NCBI GenBank assembly: GCA_023250955.1
Contig: JAHEZQ010000020.1
Coordinates: 1-64,000, forward strand
Length of the DNA stretch: 64,000 bases
Source of the DNA: Melioribacter sp.
Lineage (GTDB): Bacteria; Bacteroidota; Ignavibacteria; Ignavibacteriales; Melioribacteraceae
Reading direction: 5' to 3'
The notes beneath the pieces are model-generated. The model was given only the letters and a program-made list of their open reading frames with translations. It did not search any database and was not told the DNA's origin. Made by a program: the position numbers and the translations under genes. This document shows, piece after piece, positions 45,896 to 53,996 of this stretch (the stretch's first letter is position 1; every line of letters starts with the position of its first letter).

Positions 45896-46308
45896 TTGAT
45901 ACTCCTTAATTTGTTAAATAATCAAATTCAGTTTTACACACACACATTAAAAACTCTAACGTCCTTAAGTTGGTAAGAGTTCTTGCATGTATATCCTCCT
46001 TTGTTTTTGTTTTTGTTCTGTTATTTAATTTCACACAATCTCCGTCGAGATAAAAACTTAACTTCATATATTTTATGTGTTTATGTTAGTTGCCATATAA
46101 CTTTACTTTAAAAAAATAAAATGAATATAGATTTTCATCTATTTTCATCACACACAACAACGATAATTTGAGCAAATTCACTATATTTTTTCTTAGTCCT
46201 TACCAAGGACAACAACAAAATAGGAATTCAGATATTACTTGTCAACATATTTTTTAAAGAAAAAACACTTTTAGAGGGGAGATCACAGAGACAAGAAAAC
46301 CCCAATTT
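45896..46308 (-). promoter_or_regulatory. 413-nt gap holding the long 5' leader and promoter of the T9SS giant
   Basis: Reading the minus strand, TTGACA (46245-46240), 17 nt, then TATTTT (46222-46217) is a good promoter candidate. A hairpin GTCCTT-ggt-AAGGAC lies at 46210-46196, near the expected transcript start. The leader would be about 310 nt. It contains a 7-codon ORF (MQELLPT, 45988-45965) behind a very strong AAAGGAGG, then a weak AACTCT/AGAGTT stem with T's before the real gene. No known riboswitch pattern was recognised. Confidence 0.45.
45965..45988 (-). CDS. Seven-codon leader ORF with strong ribosome-binding site
   Basis: ATG CAA GAA CTC TTA CCA ACT TAA (MQELLPT) follows AAAGGAGGATATAC, the best Shine-Dalgarno match in this neighbourhood. 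It ends 69 nt before the ATG of the giant gene, and its codons overlap the left arm of a small AT-rich stem. It could be a translated leader controlling the downstream gene, or chance. Confidence 0.3.
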   Translation of the reverse strand: MQELLPT

Positions 46309-47166
46309 TTAAGAATTTCTTGTATAAATCTCTATCCCGGATTCTTTAGCACAAATAATTTTATCAGCTAAACCAACAAATAATCCGTGTTCAACAATTC
46401 CTGCTCTATCATTTAAAATATCAGCAAGTCCTTTCACATTTTTTATTTCACCAAAATCAGCGTCAAGTATAAAATTGTTTTCATCAGTTATGTAGTTTGA
46501 GCCATCAGAATTTTTTCTTGGTTCAGCTTTAGCATTGAGAGATTCCAAGAATTTCTTTTCTAAATCAAAACAAAATTTGAAAACTTCTATCGGGACGGGC
46601 CATTTTGTGCCAAGATATTTTGATTGTTTAGATCCATCTGTAATTATGATTAATCTTTTACTGGCTTGCGCCAATATTTTTTCTCTCAATAAAGCTCCAC
46701 CACCGCCTTTTATTAAATTAAGTTGCTCATCAAATTCATCAGCGCCATCAATTGTAAGATCAATAAAGATGGGTAATGGATGATGGGTGATGGACGATGA
46801 ATGATGGATGATGGACGATGGATGATGGATGATGGATTCCGATTTCTGATTTCTGATTTCTGATCCTTCGCTAGCGCTCAGGACATGTTTCTGATTCCCG
46901 TTTCCCTTTTTATGTTTTTCGTCTTCAGAAAGATAGAGCTCATTCAACGTAGTAATCGGGATCTCCAAACGAATTGCTTCTTTTTCAGTTTTTGAAGAAC
47001 TGGGAATACCAATAATATTTTTAAGTTCATTGTTTTTAATTCTTTCAGAAATTTTTTCTAATGCGAATTGAACAGTACTTCCTGTACCAAGACCAACTAT
47101 CATTCCTGATGAAATTTCTTCTACCGCTTTTTCAGCCGCTAGTTTTTTTAGTCCGTCAACGTTCAT
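46309..47166 (-). CDS. rpiA: Ribose-5-phosphate isomerase A with an in-frame low-complexity insertion
   Basis: A 285-residue enzyme interconverting ribose 5-phosphate and ribulose 5-phosphate. Family marks: IVGLGTGSTVQFALEKI, IGIPSSSKTEKEA, IDLTIDGADEFDEQLN, LIKGGGGALLREKI. Residues ~80-133 (HKKGNGNQKHVLSASEGSEI, then His/Ser-rich HHPSSIIHHSSS) have no place in the family. They are encoded by short DNA repeats. Without them the protein is ~231 residues, the usual size. The insertion lies just before the substrate-loop strand IDLTIDGADE, yet frame and catalytic motifs are intact. Start ATG 47166. Confidence 0.92.
   Translation of the reverse strand: MNVDGLKKLAAEKAVEEISSGMIVGLGTGSTVQFALEKISERIKNNELKNIIGIPSSSKTEKEAIRLEIPITTLNELYLSEDEKHKKGNGNQKHVLSASEGSEIRNQKSESIIHHPSSIIHHSSSITHHPLPIFIDLTIDGADEFDEQLNLIKGGGGALLREKILAQASKRLIIITDGSKQSKYLGTKWPVPIEVFKFCFDLEKKFLESLNAKAEPRKNSDGSNYITDENNFILDADFGEIKNVKGLADILNDRAGIVEHGLFVGLADKIICAKESGIEIYTRNS
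46768..46929. repeat. Composite intergenic-type repeat inserted in rpiA
   Basis: On the plus strand: ATGGATGATGGA/C units (46771-46838), about three to four TTTCTGA units (46841-46864), then CCTTCGCTAGCGCTCAGGACA (~46865-46885) containing the AGCGCT palindrome. The 162-nt block is divisible by three and supplies about 54 codons. Confidence 0.85.
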
Positions 47167-47227
47167 TAGTTTTTCTCAAGTACTAAATCTTTATTTAAAA
47201 GATAAGAAATAAATAGAACACAGATGA

Positions 47228-47262
47228 CGCTGATTTAACTGATTCTCGCAGATTAATCAGCG
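47228..47262. repeat. Degraded dispersed repeat with inverted ends between rpiA and miaB
   Basis: CGCTGATT (47228-47235) and AATCAGCG (47255-47262) are perfect inverted repeats within a stretch of ...GATTTAACTGATTCTCGCAGATT..., resembling dispersed intergenic repeats of CGCAGATT type in environmental genomes. The rest of the 217-nt gap carries two copies of TTAAGAGTAAGA before miaB. Confidence 0.55.
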
Positions 47263-47383
47263 AACATCTTGCCCGATCTGCGTTATAAGTGTGCCATTGG
47301 GTTACAAATATTGTATATCTAATCCAATCTTTATAACTTTTCACCCCCGAATTAAGAGTAAGATAAAGATTAAGAGTAAGAGA

Positions 47384-48739
47384 ATGAATAAGAACAAAAA
47401 TAATATATATATCGAAACTTACGGCTGCCAAATGAATTTTGCAGATACGGAACTGGTAATGGGCATTTTGAAAGATCAAGGATATGAACTGGCAAAAGAA
47501 ATTGATGACGCAAATGTTATTCTTCTTAACACATGCAGCATCCGCGATAATGCCGAGCAGAAAATTTATGCCCGACTTGAACATCTGCGCGGAAACAAAA
47601 GAAGAAAACCTGGAACAGTGGTAGGTATTTTAGGTTGTATGGCAGAACGACTTCGAAAAAATTTGATCGAAGAAAAAAAAATTGTTGATCTTGTTGTTGG
47701 TCCCGATGAATACAGACGATTACCGGAATTTATTGATGCTGCTTTTGGCGGAGAAAAAGGAATCGGCGTTAAACTTTCCCGCACTGAAACTTATGATGAT
47801 ATAATTCCACATCGAGAAGACGGTTTGAACGCGTGGATTTCTGTTATGCGCGGCTGTGATAAGTTTTGCACATTCTGCGTTGTTCCATTCACACGTGGAA
47901 GAGAAAGAAGTCGCTCTCTTGAATCAATTATTTCAGAAATAAAACAACTTTCAGCTAGAGGATTTCGCGAAGTAACTCTTCTTGGGCAAAATGTAAATTC
48001 TTATTCTGATTACACTAACGATTTCGCTGATCTTCTTGCAGCTTCGGCAAAGGTTGATGAGTCAATGCGTATTCGATTCACAACTTCACATCCGCAGGAT
48101 TTATCAGACAAACTTCTTTACACAATAGCCGAACATCAAAATATTTGCAACTATATTCATCTGCCTGTTCAATCCGGCTCTAATAGAATTCTCGAGTTGA
48201 TGAACAGAACTTATACAATTGAACATTATCTTAACTTAATAGAAAAAGCCCGCACAATAATTCCCGGTGTAAGTTTTTCAACTGATATAATTGCCGGTTT
48301 CCCGGGCGAAACAATAGAAGATCATCTGATGACGCTTGACGTCATTCAAAAAGTTCGTTACGATGGTGCATTTATGTTTAAGTATTCTCCTCGTGAGGGT
48401 ACGAAAGCATATGATATGATTGATGATGTTCAGGAAGAAGTAAAAGCCAAACGGCTTAATGATATTATTGATCTTCAGCATAAAATTTCTTTCGAAATAA
48501 ATCAGTTGGAAATTGGAACGGAAAAAATTATCCTTGTTGAAGGCAACAGTAAAAAATCTGATGATTTTCTTGCGGGAAGAACTGATACAAATAAAATTAC
48601 TGTGTTCCCGAGAAATGATGAAATTGCTGTCGGTGATTATGTTAAAGTGAGAATAAATCGTGCAACATCTGCAACTTTATTCAGTGATTTTATAGAGATT
48701 GTTAGCACAATAAAAGAAAATGTTTCCAATATTGCTTGA
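47384..48739 (+). CDS. miaB: tRNA-2-methylthio-N6-dimethylallyladenosine synthase
   Basis: A 451-residue radical-SAM methylthiotransferase modifying A37 of tRNAs reading U-starting codons. The N-terminal cluster domain has YIETYGCQMNFADTELV, LLNTCSIRDNAEQKI and GILGCMAERL (three Cys). Radical SAM: VMRGCDKFCTFCVVPFTRG (CxxxCxxC). HLPVQSGSNRILELMNR and a C-terminal TRAM domain follow. The ATG at 47384 fits the family start. An in-frame GTG at 47291 would add 31 residues from repeat-like DNA. Confidence 0.95.
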   Translation: MNKNKNNIYIETYGCQMNFADTELVMGILKDQGYELAKEIDDANVILLNTCSIRDNAEQKIYARLEHLRGNKRRKPGTVVGILGCMAERLRKNLIEEKKIVDLVVGPDEYRRLPEFIDAAFGGEKGIGVKLSRTETYDDIIPHREDGLNAWISVMRGCDKFCTFCVVPFTRGRERSRSLESIISEIKQLSARGFREVTLLGQNVNSYSDYTNDFADLLAASAKVDESMRIRFTTSHPQDLSDKLLYTIAEHQNICNYIHLPVQSGSNRILELMNRTYTIEHYLNLIEKARTIIPGVSFSTDIIAGFPGETIEDHLMTLDVIQKVRYDGAFMFKYSPREGTKAYDMIDDVQEEVKAKRLNDIIDLQHKISFEINQLEIGTEKIILVEGNSKKSDDFLAGRTDTNKITVFPRNDEIAVGDYVKVRINRATSATLFSDFIEIVSTIKENVSNIA

Positions 48740-48780
48740 GTGTAAAAATAATTTTCTTTGATTATCAATTGACAACAAGA

Positions 48781-49491
48781 ATGAATCGTATTTACATCAC
48801 ATTATTTATTGTATTTCTTTCTCTGCCAGTTTATGCCCAAGAAGTTGATATAGTCCCGGCACTTCAACAAATTGAAAATGGAAATATTAAATCTGCAGAA
48901 ATATTCCTTCGTGATCTCAAAGTAAAAAACGCCAATGATCCATCAGTTATTTTCCTTGATGCCGTTCTAACAAAAGACGGTGAAGAAGCCCTCAAAAAAT
49001 ATTCTACTGTATTAGAAAAATACCCCAACAGCAAATATGCCGATGCAGTTTTATATCGTATCTTTTCATATTACTACTCTCTTGGTTATTATAAAAAGGC
49101 CGAAACATATTTAGACCGATTAAAAAAAGATTTCCCTGAATCCCCTTACATTAAAACTGCAGATAGAAAAATTCCCGATATTGAGGAACAACCACCTAAA
49201 CCAATTGTCACTACTTCTAAACCTGCTCAATCAGTGAAAACAGAAATCAAAACATATAACTTCACAATTCAAGCCGGTGCATTCTTAAATGTTGATAATG
49301 CTAAAAAATTGTGCGATCAATTAAATAAAGAAAATTATTTTACGGAAATTACAACCAAAGATATCGGCGGAAGTATTCTTAATGTTGTAAATGTAGGTCG
49401 TTTTACTACCGAAGAAGAATCTAAATCTGTACTAAATCTCCTGGAAAAAAGATTTAACCTCAAAGGAAGAACCGTTCCTATTAACAAGTAG
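48781..49491 (+). CDS. Exported TPR protein with C-terminal SPOR domain
   Basis: A 236-residue periplasmic protein. ATG 48781 starts a signal peptide (MNRIYITLFIVFLSLPVYAQ). Residues ~25-130 are TPR-like (EKYPNSKYADAVLYRIFSYY, KKAETYLDRLKKDFPESPY). A Pro/Lys linker leads to a SPOR domain (~160-236: FTIQAGAFLNVDNAKKLCDQ, NVVNVGRFTTEEESKSV) that binds denuded septal peptidoglycan. A cell-division or wall-related role is likely. Confidence 0.85.
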   Translation: MNRIYITLFIVFLSLPVYAQEVDIVPALQQIENGNIKSAEIFLRDLKVKNANDPSVIFLDAVLTKDGEEALKKYSTVLEKYPNSKYADAVLYRIFSYYYSLGYYKKAETYLDRLKKDFPESPYIKTADRKIPDIEEQPPKPIVTTSKPAQSVKTEIKTYNFTIQAGAFLNVDNAKKLCDQLNKENYFTEITTKDIGGSILNVVNVGRFTTEEESKSVLNLLEKRFNLKGRTVPINK

Positions 49492-49585
49492 ATCATTATT
49501 AACTAATTAGGGCAAGACAAAATCATTTAAGTTGTTCTAAAAACACTTATTTTAAAGCGCAATTATTCTTACTATATAATAGATA

Positions 49586-50692
49586 ATGAAAGTAGAAGAG
49601 TTCCAGAAAAAATTCGGTATTATTGGCAAGTCTCAGGAGATTCGCGATCTTGTTGATATTACCATGCAAGTTGCCCAATCTGATATTTCAATTCTAATAA
49701 CAGGCGAAAGCGGAGTAGGAAAAGAAATTTTTGCACGCGCTATCCATGGTTATAGTAATCGTTCAGGTAAAGAATTAGTTAGTGTTAATTGCGGTGCAAT
49801 TCCGGAAGGAATTTTGGAAAGCGAATTGTTCGGTCATAAAAAAGGTTCGTTCACAGGAGCTACTGATGACCGTAAGGGATATTTTGAAATAGCTGATGAA
49901 GGCACACTATTTCTTGATGAGATTGCAGAAATGCCGTTAACAACTCAAGTGAAATTATTACGCGTTCTTGAAGCAAAAGAATTTATGCGAATTGGAAGTG
50001 AGACAGTTACAAAAGTTGATGTTAGAATAATAACAGCTACAAACAAAGACCTTCAGCATGAGGTTGATACAAAAAAATTTCGCAATGATCTTTATTTCAG
50101 ACTAAAGGCAGTTACATTAAATATTCCGCCGTTGCGAAGCAGGCGTGGAGATATTTTGGAATTGGTCAGTTATTTTTTAAAAAATTATTCCTATAATAAT
50201 AAAAGAACCGAGCCGAGAATAACAAAGGAAGCCGAACAACTTCTTGTAAACTATAACTGGCCTGGTAACATCCGCGAACTAAAAAATGTTATTGAGACAG
50301 CAATTGCCCTTAGCAGAAACGGTATTTTAGATGCTGAAAATTTTACTCCTTTACTGAATGAAACACGACATGATGATGATTTCAGAAATTTGCCTGTTTA
50401 TGTAAATCGTTCCGCAGAATCACTGGATAGAGAAATGGTTTATAGAGCTTTAATTGAAATCAAAAAAGATTTGATGGACTTAAAACAGATTGCGGCAAAA
50501 AATCAGAATGAAGAAACAAGTGCACCTATTAATATTAATCCAAACGAAATTGTTGCTCTTGATGCAATTGAGAAACAAGCGATAATAAACGCTGTACATT
50601 TCACAAAACACAATAAAAGAAAAGCCGCCAAATTACTCGGTATCAGCGAACGTACTTTATATAGAAAACTTAAGGATTATGGTCTCGATTAA
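49586..50692 (+). CDS. Sigma-54-interacting transcriptional activator lacking a sensory domain (PspF-like)
   Basis: A 368-residue AAA+ activator. The domain begins almost at once (FGIIGKSQEIRDLVDITMQV). Walker A is GESGVGKE, the sigma-54 loop is KKGSFTGATDDRKGYFE, and Walker B is GTLFLDEIAEMPL. NWPGNIRELKNVIETAIAL and a Fis-type helix-turn-helix (KRKAAKLLGISERTLYRKLK) close it. There is no receiver, GAF or PAS domain, so control must come from a partner protein or from its level. It overlaps the lptE-like gene by 14 nt. No sigma-54 promoter was found nearby. Confidence 0.93.
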   Translation: MKVEEFQKKFGIIGKSQEIRDLVDITMQVAQSDISILITGESGVGKEIFARAIHGYSNRSGKELVSVNCGAIPEGILESELFGHKKGSFTGATDDRKGYFEIADEGTLFLDEIAEMPLTTQVKLLRVLEAKEFMRIGSETVTKVDVRIITATNKDLQHEVDTKKFRNDLYFRLKAVTLNIPPLRSRRGDILELVSYFLKNYSYNNKRTEPRITKEAEQLLVNYNWPGNIRELKNVIETAIALSRNGILDAENFTPLLNETRHDDDFRNLPVYVNRSAESLDREMVYRALIEIKKDLMDLKQIAAKNQNEETSAPININPNEIVALDAIEKQAIINAVHFTKHNKRKAAKLLGISERTLYRKLKDYGLD

Positions 50693-51200
50693 ATTTTTGC
50701 GTTACATTTTTTTATTTGCAGTAGGAATTATTCTGCTGGGAATATCTGCGTGCAGTTATTCTTTTTCCGGTGCCTCTGTTCCTTCACATCTAAAAACAAT
50801 TTCCATCCCGATTTTTTCTGATAAAAGCGGCTCAGGTGAATTTGACTTAAATCAAAAATTAACCAAGCAGCTGATTCAAAAATTTATTGATGATAATACT
50901 TTACTTGTAAGTGATCGGTTGAATTCAAATGCCCTGTTAGAAGGAACTGTTACAGGTCTTAGCGATGCACCGTCAGTCGTTTCAGGCGGAGAAAAAGTTA
51001 CATCAAGAAGAATTACAATTAGCGTTCGTGTTGTTTATAAAGATTTAGTTAAGAAGCAGCAAATTTTCGATAGAAATTTTTCTAATTACGGCGATTACAC
51101 AGTCGGCGGCGATATTACATCGGTACGCAGACAAGCAATAGATGCCGCTATTGATAAAATCTCGGAAGATATTTTGCTCGGAGTAGTTTCAAATTGGTAA
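50679..51200 (+). CDS. LptE-like outer-membrane lipoprotein (LPS assembly)
   Basis: A 173-residue lipoprotein. The N-terminus has a signal sequence with a lipobox (LLGISAC, Cys at residue 25). The body matches the LptE family: SVPSHLKTISIPIFSDKSGS, LTKQLIQKFIDDNTLLV, NALLEGTVTGLSDAP, RRQAIDAAIDKISEDILLGV. LptE plugs LptD in the outer membrane and helps insert lipopolysaccharide. The ATG lies inside the preceding gene (14-nt overlap), so both are coupled. Confidence 0.85.
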   Translation: MVSIKFLRYIFLFAVGIILLGISACSYSFSGASVPSHLKTISIPIFSDKSGSGEFDLNQKLTKQLIQKFIDDNTLLVSDRLNSNALLEGTVTGLSDAPSVVSGGEKVTSRRITISVRVVYKDLVKKQQIFDRNFSNYGDYTVGGDITSVRRQAIDAAIDKISEDILLGVVSNW

Positions 51201-51218
51201 TTAATTACAGGTTAGTAA

Positions 51219-52694
51219 ATGATATTCGATGAAATAATTCTTTTCACTTACATCTTCTCTCTATGTGTAATATTGATTTTTGGAAGTCATGGATTTGTAA
51301 TGATTTTTTATCATTACAAATACAGAAAGAACATTCCTCAACCAAAAGAAACTCACGATGAAGACTTGGTTACCATTCAACTGCCGATGTACAATGAAAT
51401 GTATGTAGCAGAAAGATTGATCAACGCAATCTGTGAAATAGATTACCCGAAAGATAAATTAGAAATTCAAGTCCTTGATGATTCAACTGACGAAACAGTT
51501 GATATTGTTGCAAAAGCAGTTAAACAAAAACAAGCCGAGGGTTTCGATATTCAGCACGTGCGCCGAACAAGTCGTCTTGGTTTCAAAGCCGGTGCACTCA
51601 AAGAAGGATTAAAATCCGCTAAAGGAAAATATGTTGCAATTTTCGATGCAGATTTTATTCCTAAGGTTGATTTTTTACGAAAGACTTTAAAATATTTTAC
51701 GAATGATAAGATCGGATTAGTTCAAACAAGATGGGAACATCTTAACGAAAACTATTCGATTCTAACTAAGATACAAGCACTAGCCCTCGACGGACATTTT
51801 GTAATTGAACAAACTGTTCGTAACAAAGCCGGATTTTTTATTCAGTTCAACGGCACAGGCGGTGTTTGGCTTAAAGAGTGTATTGAAGATGCAGGCAATT
51901 GGCATGCAGATACATTAACTGAAGATTTAGATCTTAGTTACCGAGCTCAATTAAAAGGCTGGAAATTTATTTACCTCCGAGATTTTACAACTCCGGCAGA
52001 ACTCCCTGTAGAAATGAATGCGCTTAAAGCTCAACAATTCCGCTGGACCAAAGGCGCAATTGAAACAGGAATGAAATTACTTCCGATGGTTTGGAAAGGA
52101 AAAATTCCTCTGCGTGTAAAACTGCAGGCAACATTTAATTTAACTAACAATTTGGTTTTTCCGTTTACTCTTCTTGCAGGAATTTTAAATGTTCCGCTAA
52201 TCTTTATTAAGAATGCGGGACCATATTGGAACTTCTTTAATTTCATGGCGATTTTTGTAACTGCATTCATAAGTACATTTTTGTTCTACCTTTTCTCACA
52301 GAAAGATGTTCACACTGATTGGAGAAAAAAGATCGCTCTCTTTCCTCTTTTCATGGCAGGAAGTATGGGTTTTGCTCTCAACAATACACGCGCTGTAATA
52401 GAAGGTTTGATGAGTAGAAAAAGCGAATTTGTCCGTACACCTAAATTCAATGTTGAAAAGAAAACTGATCAGTCAACAGTAAAAAACAAATATTTAGCTA
52501 AAACAAAAATTCAAGCATCAACTTATGTCGAGCTAATGCTTGCAGTTTATTGTTTGATCGGTGTTGGCGCTGCAATATATTTTATGGAAATTGCAGCATT
52601 GCCTTTTCAACTGATGTTCTTTATCGGATTCGCTACGGTTTCAATAATGTCCTTAAAGCAAAGTTTTACCAAAAAAGAACGGTTAGCATCGTGA
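51219..52694 (+). CDS. Processive GT2 glycosyltransferase, cellulose-synthase-like
   Basis: A 491-residue membrane glycosyltransferase of the BcsA/CslC style. After one N-terminal membrane segment come VTIQLPMYNEMYVAERLINA, QVLDDSTDETVDI, VAIFDADFIPKVDFL, GTGGVWLKECIEDAG, DTLTEDLDLSYRA and QQFRWTKG (the D,D,D,QxxRW set). Four or more membrane helices follow. It may make a beta-glucan- or mannan-like polymer or a glycolipid. No PilZ domain. Coupled to the TPR protein downstream by GTGA. Confidence 0.9.
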   Translation: MIFDEIILFTYIFSLCVILIFGSHGFVMIFYHYKYRKNIPQPKETHDEDLVTIQLPMYNEMYVAERLINAICEIDYPKDKLEIQVLDDSTDETVDIVAKAVKQKQAEGFDIQHVRRTSRLGFKAGALKEGLKSAKGKYVAIFDADFIPKVDFLRKTLKYFTNDKIGLVQTRWEHLNENYSILTKIQALALDGHFVIEQTVRNKAGFFIQFNGTGGVWLKECIEDAGNWHADTLTEDLDLSYRAQLKGWKFIYLRDFTTPAELPVEMNALKAQQFRWTKGAIETGMKLLPMVWKGKIPLRVKLQATFNLTNNLVFPFTLLAGILNVPLIFIKNAGPYWNFFNFMAIFVTAFISTFLFYLFSQKDVHTDWRKKIALFPLFMAGSMGFALNNTRAVIEGLMSRKSEFVRTPKFNVEKKTDQSTVKNKYLAKTKIQASTYVELMLAVYCLIGVGAAIYFMEIAALPFQLMFFIGFATVSIMSLKQSFTKKERLAS

Positions 52695-53362
52695 ACAGAA
52701 CAGAAAAAGATCTAACCACAGATAAAATAAAGTTGATCTTCGAATTCAATAACAGCTCATCTCTTTTTGCGCGCGTGGCTGCTTCCGAAATGGAAAGCGG
52801 AAACATTTTGGATGCAATCAAAATCTTAGAAACCGGTTTGGAACTGCATTCTTATTATCCCACACCTTATTTACTTCTTGCAGTTGCAAATGCGTATGCA
52901 GGAAAAGAAGAAGAAGCGAGAAGCAATGCTGTAATGGGAAGCGAACTTCTTGGTTCATCAGATACACTTGAATTCTATCTGAAAAAGATTGCTGATATCA
53001 TTACCGAAAGAAATTCATTGAGCGGTGCAAAACGCCCGGCATTTCTTACTGAAAAGAAAGACGATAAAGTTGAAAAGATTGAAGACGAATTTGAAAATCT
53101 TGAAGACAAACTTGATATACTTGCAGAAAGATTAAGCAAAGCTAAAATTATCCCGAAAGGAATGGGCGAATCAATGCCTGAACTTTCTCAGCCTGAGGTA
53201 AAAATAAAACGGATTGTTTCCGATACGATGGCAGAAATTTTTCTTTCACAAAATAATTACGAGGAAGCAATTTCCATTTACGAGGAACTTCTGGAACAGA
53301 AACCGGAGAAAGCTGATTTCTATCTTCAAAAAATTACCGATCTTAAGTCCCTTCTTGAATAA
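52691..53362 (+). CDS. TPR-containing cytosolic protein
   Basis: A 223-residue protein starting at GTG 52691, which overlaps the preceding TGA (GTGA). Longer readings enter the previous gene. It has TPR-like units at ~15-95 (LFARVAASEMESGNILDAIK, YLLLAVANAYAGKEEEAR) and at the end (AEIFLSQNNYEEAISIYEEL), with an acidic coiled-coil region between (EDEFENLEDKLDILAERL). No signal peptide. Coupling suggests it works with the GT2 enzyme, but its role is unknown. Confidence 0.8.
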   Translation: MNRTEKDLTTDKIKLIFEFNNSSSLFARVAASEMESGNILDAIKILETGLELHSYYPTPYLLLAVANAYAGKEEEARSNAVMGSELLGSSDTLEFYLKKIADIITERNSLSGAKRPAFLTEKKDDKVEKIEDEFENLEDKLDILAERLSKAKIIPKGMGESMPELSQPEVKIKRIVSDTMAEIFLSQNNYEEAISIYEELLEQKPEKADFYLQKITDLKSLLE

Positions 53363-53390
53363 TTTATAACTGATTTATTCCGCTCAATAA

Positions 53391-53996
53391 ATGAAGCCGC
53401 AAAAAAAACTTCCGAGAAAATTCTACACGCGTGATGTTCACACCGTTGCAAAAGAACTGCTTGGTAAATTTTTGGTTAGAAAGATCGGGCGTAAACATTT
53501 AATTGGAAAAATTGTTGAAGTTGAAGCTTACGACGGTTCGGTTGATAAAGCCGCACATACTTACGGTGGAAAAACAAAACGGAATGAAGTTATGTTCAAT
53601 GAAGGCGGCTTTCTTTATGTTTATTTTACATACGGAATGCATTTCTGTTCTAATGTTGTTACCGGAAAATTAAATGAAGGCAAAGCTGTTTTATTGCGAG
53701 CTATTGAACCTCTGGGCGGTTTAGATAAAATGGCACTTAACCGTTTTGGTAAAAAAGATATTTCTACTATGGAATTAAAAAATCTAACAAATGGACCCGC
53801 AAAGATTTGTCAGGCTTTCGGTATAGTGCGTAGTGAGAACGGAACTGATCTTGCTGGAAATGAAATCTTTATACTCGATTCATCTAAACTAAGTGAGAAT
53901 AAAATTGCATCTTCCACAAGAATCGGCATTAAAAAATCTGTAGATTTGCCGTGGAGGTATTATATCAAGAATAATTCTTTTTTATCGCGTAAATGA
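53391..53996 (+). CDS. mpg: 3-methyladenine DNA glycosylase (AAG/MPG family)
   Basis: A 201-residue base-excision enzyme removing alkylated purines. Marks: FYTRDVHTVAKELLGKFLVR, KIVEVEAYDGSVDKAAHTYG (catalytic Glu), GGFLYVYFTYGMHFCSNVV, VLLRAIEPLGG, NLTNGPAKICQAFGI. Full family length. Its stop overlaps the next ATG (ATGA). Confidence 0.95.
   Translation: MKPQKKLPRKFYTRDVHTVAKELLGKFLVRKIGRKHLIGKIVEVEAYDGSVDKAAHTYGGKTKRNEVMFNEGGFLYVYFTYGMHFCSNVVTGKLNEGKAVLLRAIEPLGGLDKMALNRFGKKDISTMELKNLTNGPAKICQAFGIVRSENGTDLAGNEIFILDSSKLSENKIASSTRIGIKKSVDLPWRYYIKNNSFLSRK

Noticed and set aside
45896-46308. A known riboswitch in the leader of the giant gene
   Set aside because: No c-di-GMP, SAM, cobalamin, TPP or similar core motif was recognised by eye on either strand.
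47291-47383. GTG 47291 as the miaB start
   Set aside because: The added 31 residues come from repeat-like DNA and do not fit the family. ATG 47384 gives the normal N-terminus.
52550-52690. An extended N-terminus of the TPR protein inside the GT2 gene
   Set aside because: It would overlap the conserved GT2 coding region by 145 nt. The GTGA overlap at 52691 explains the start.
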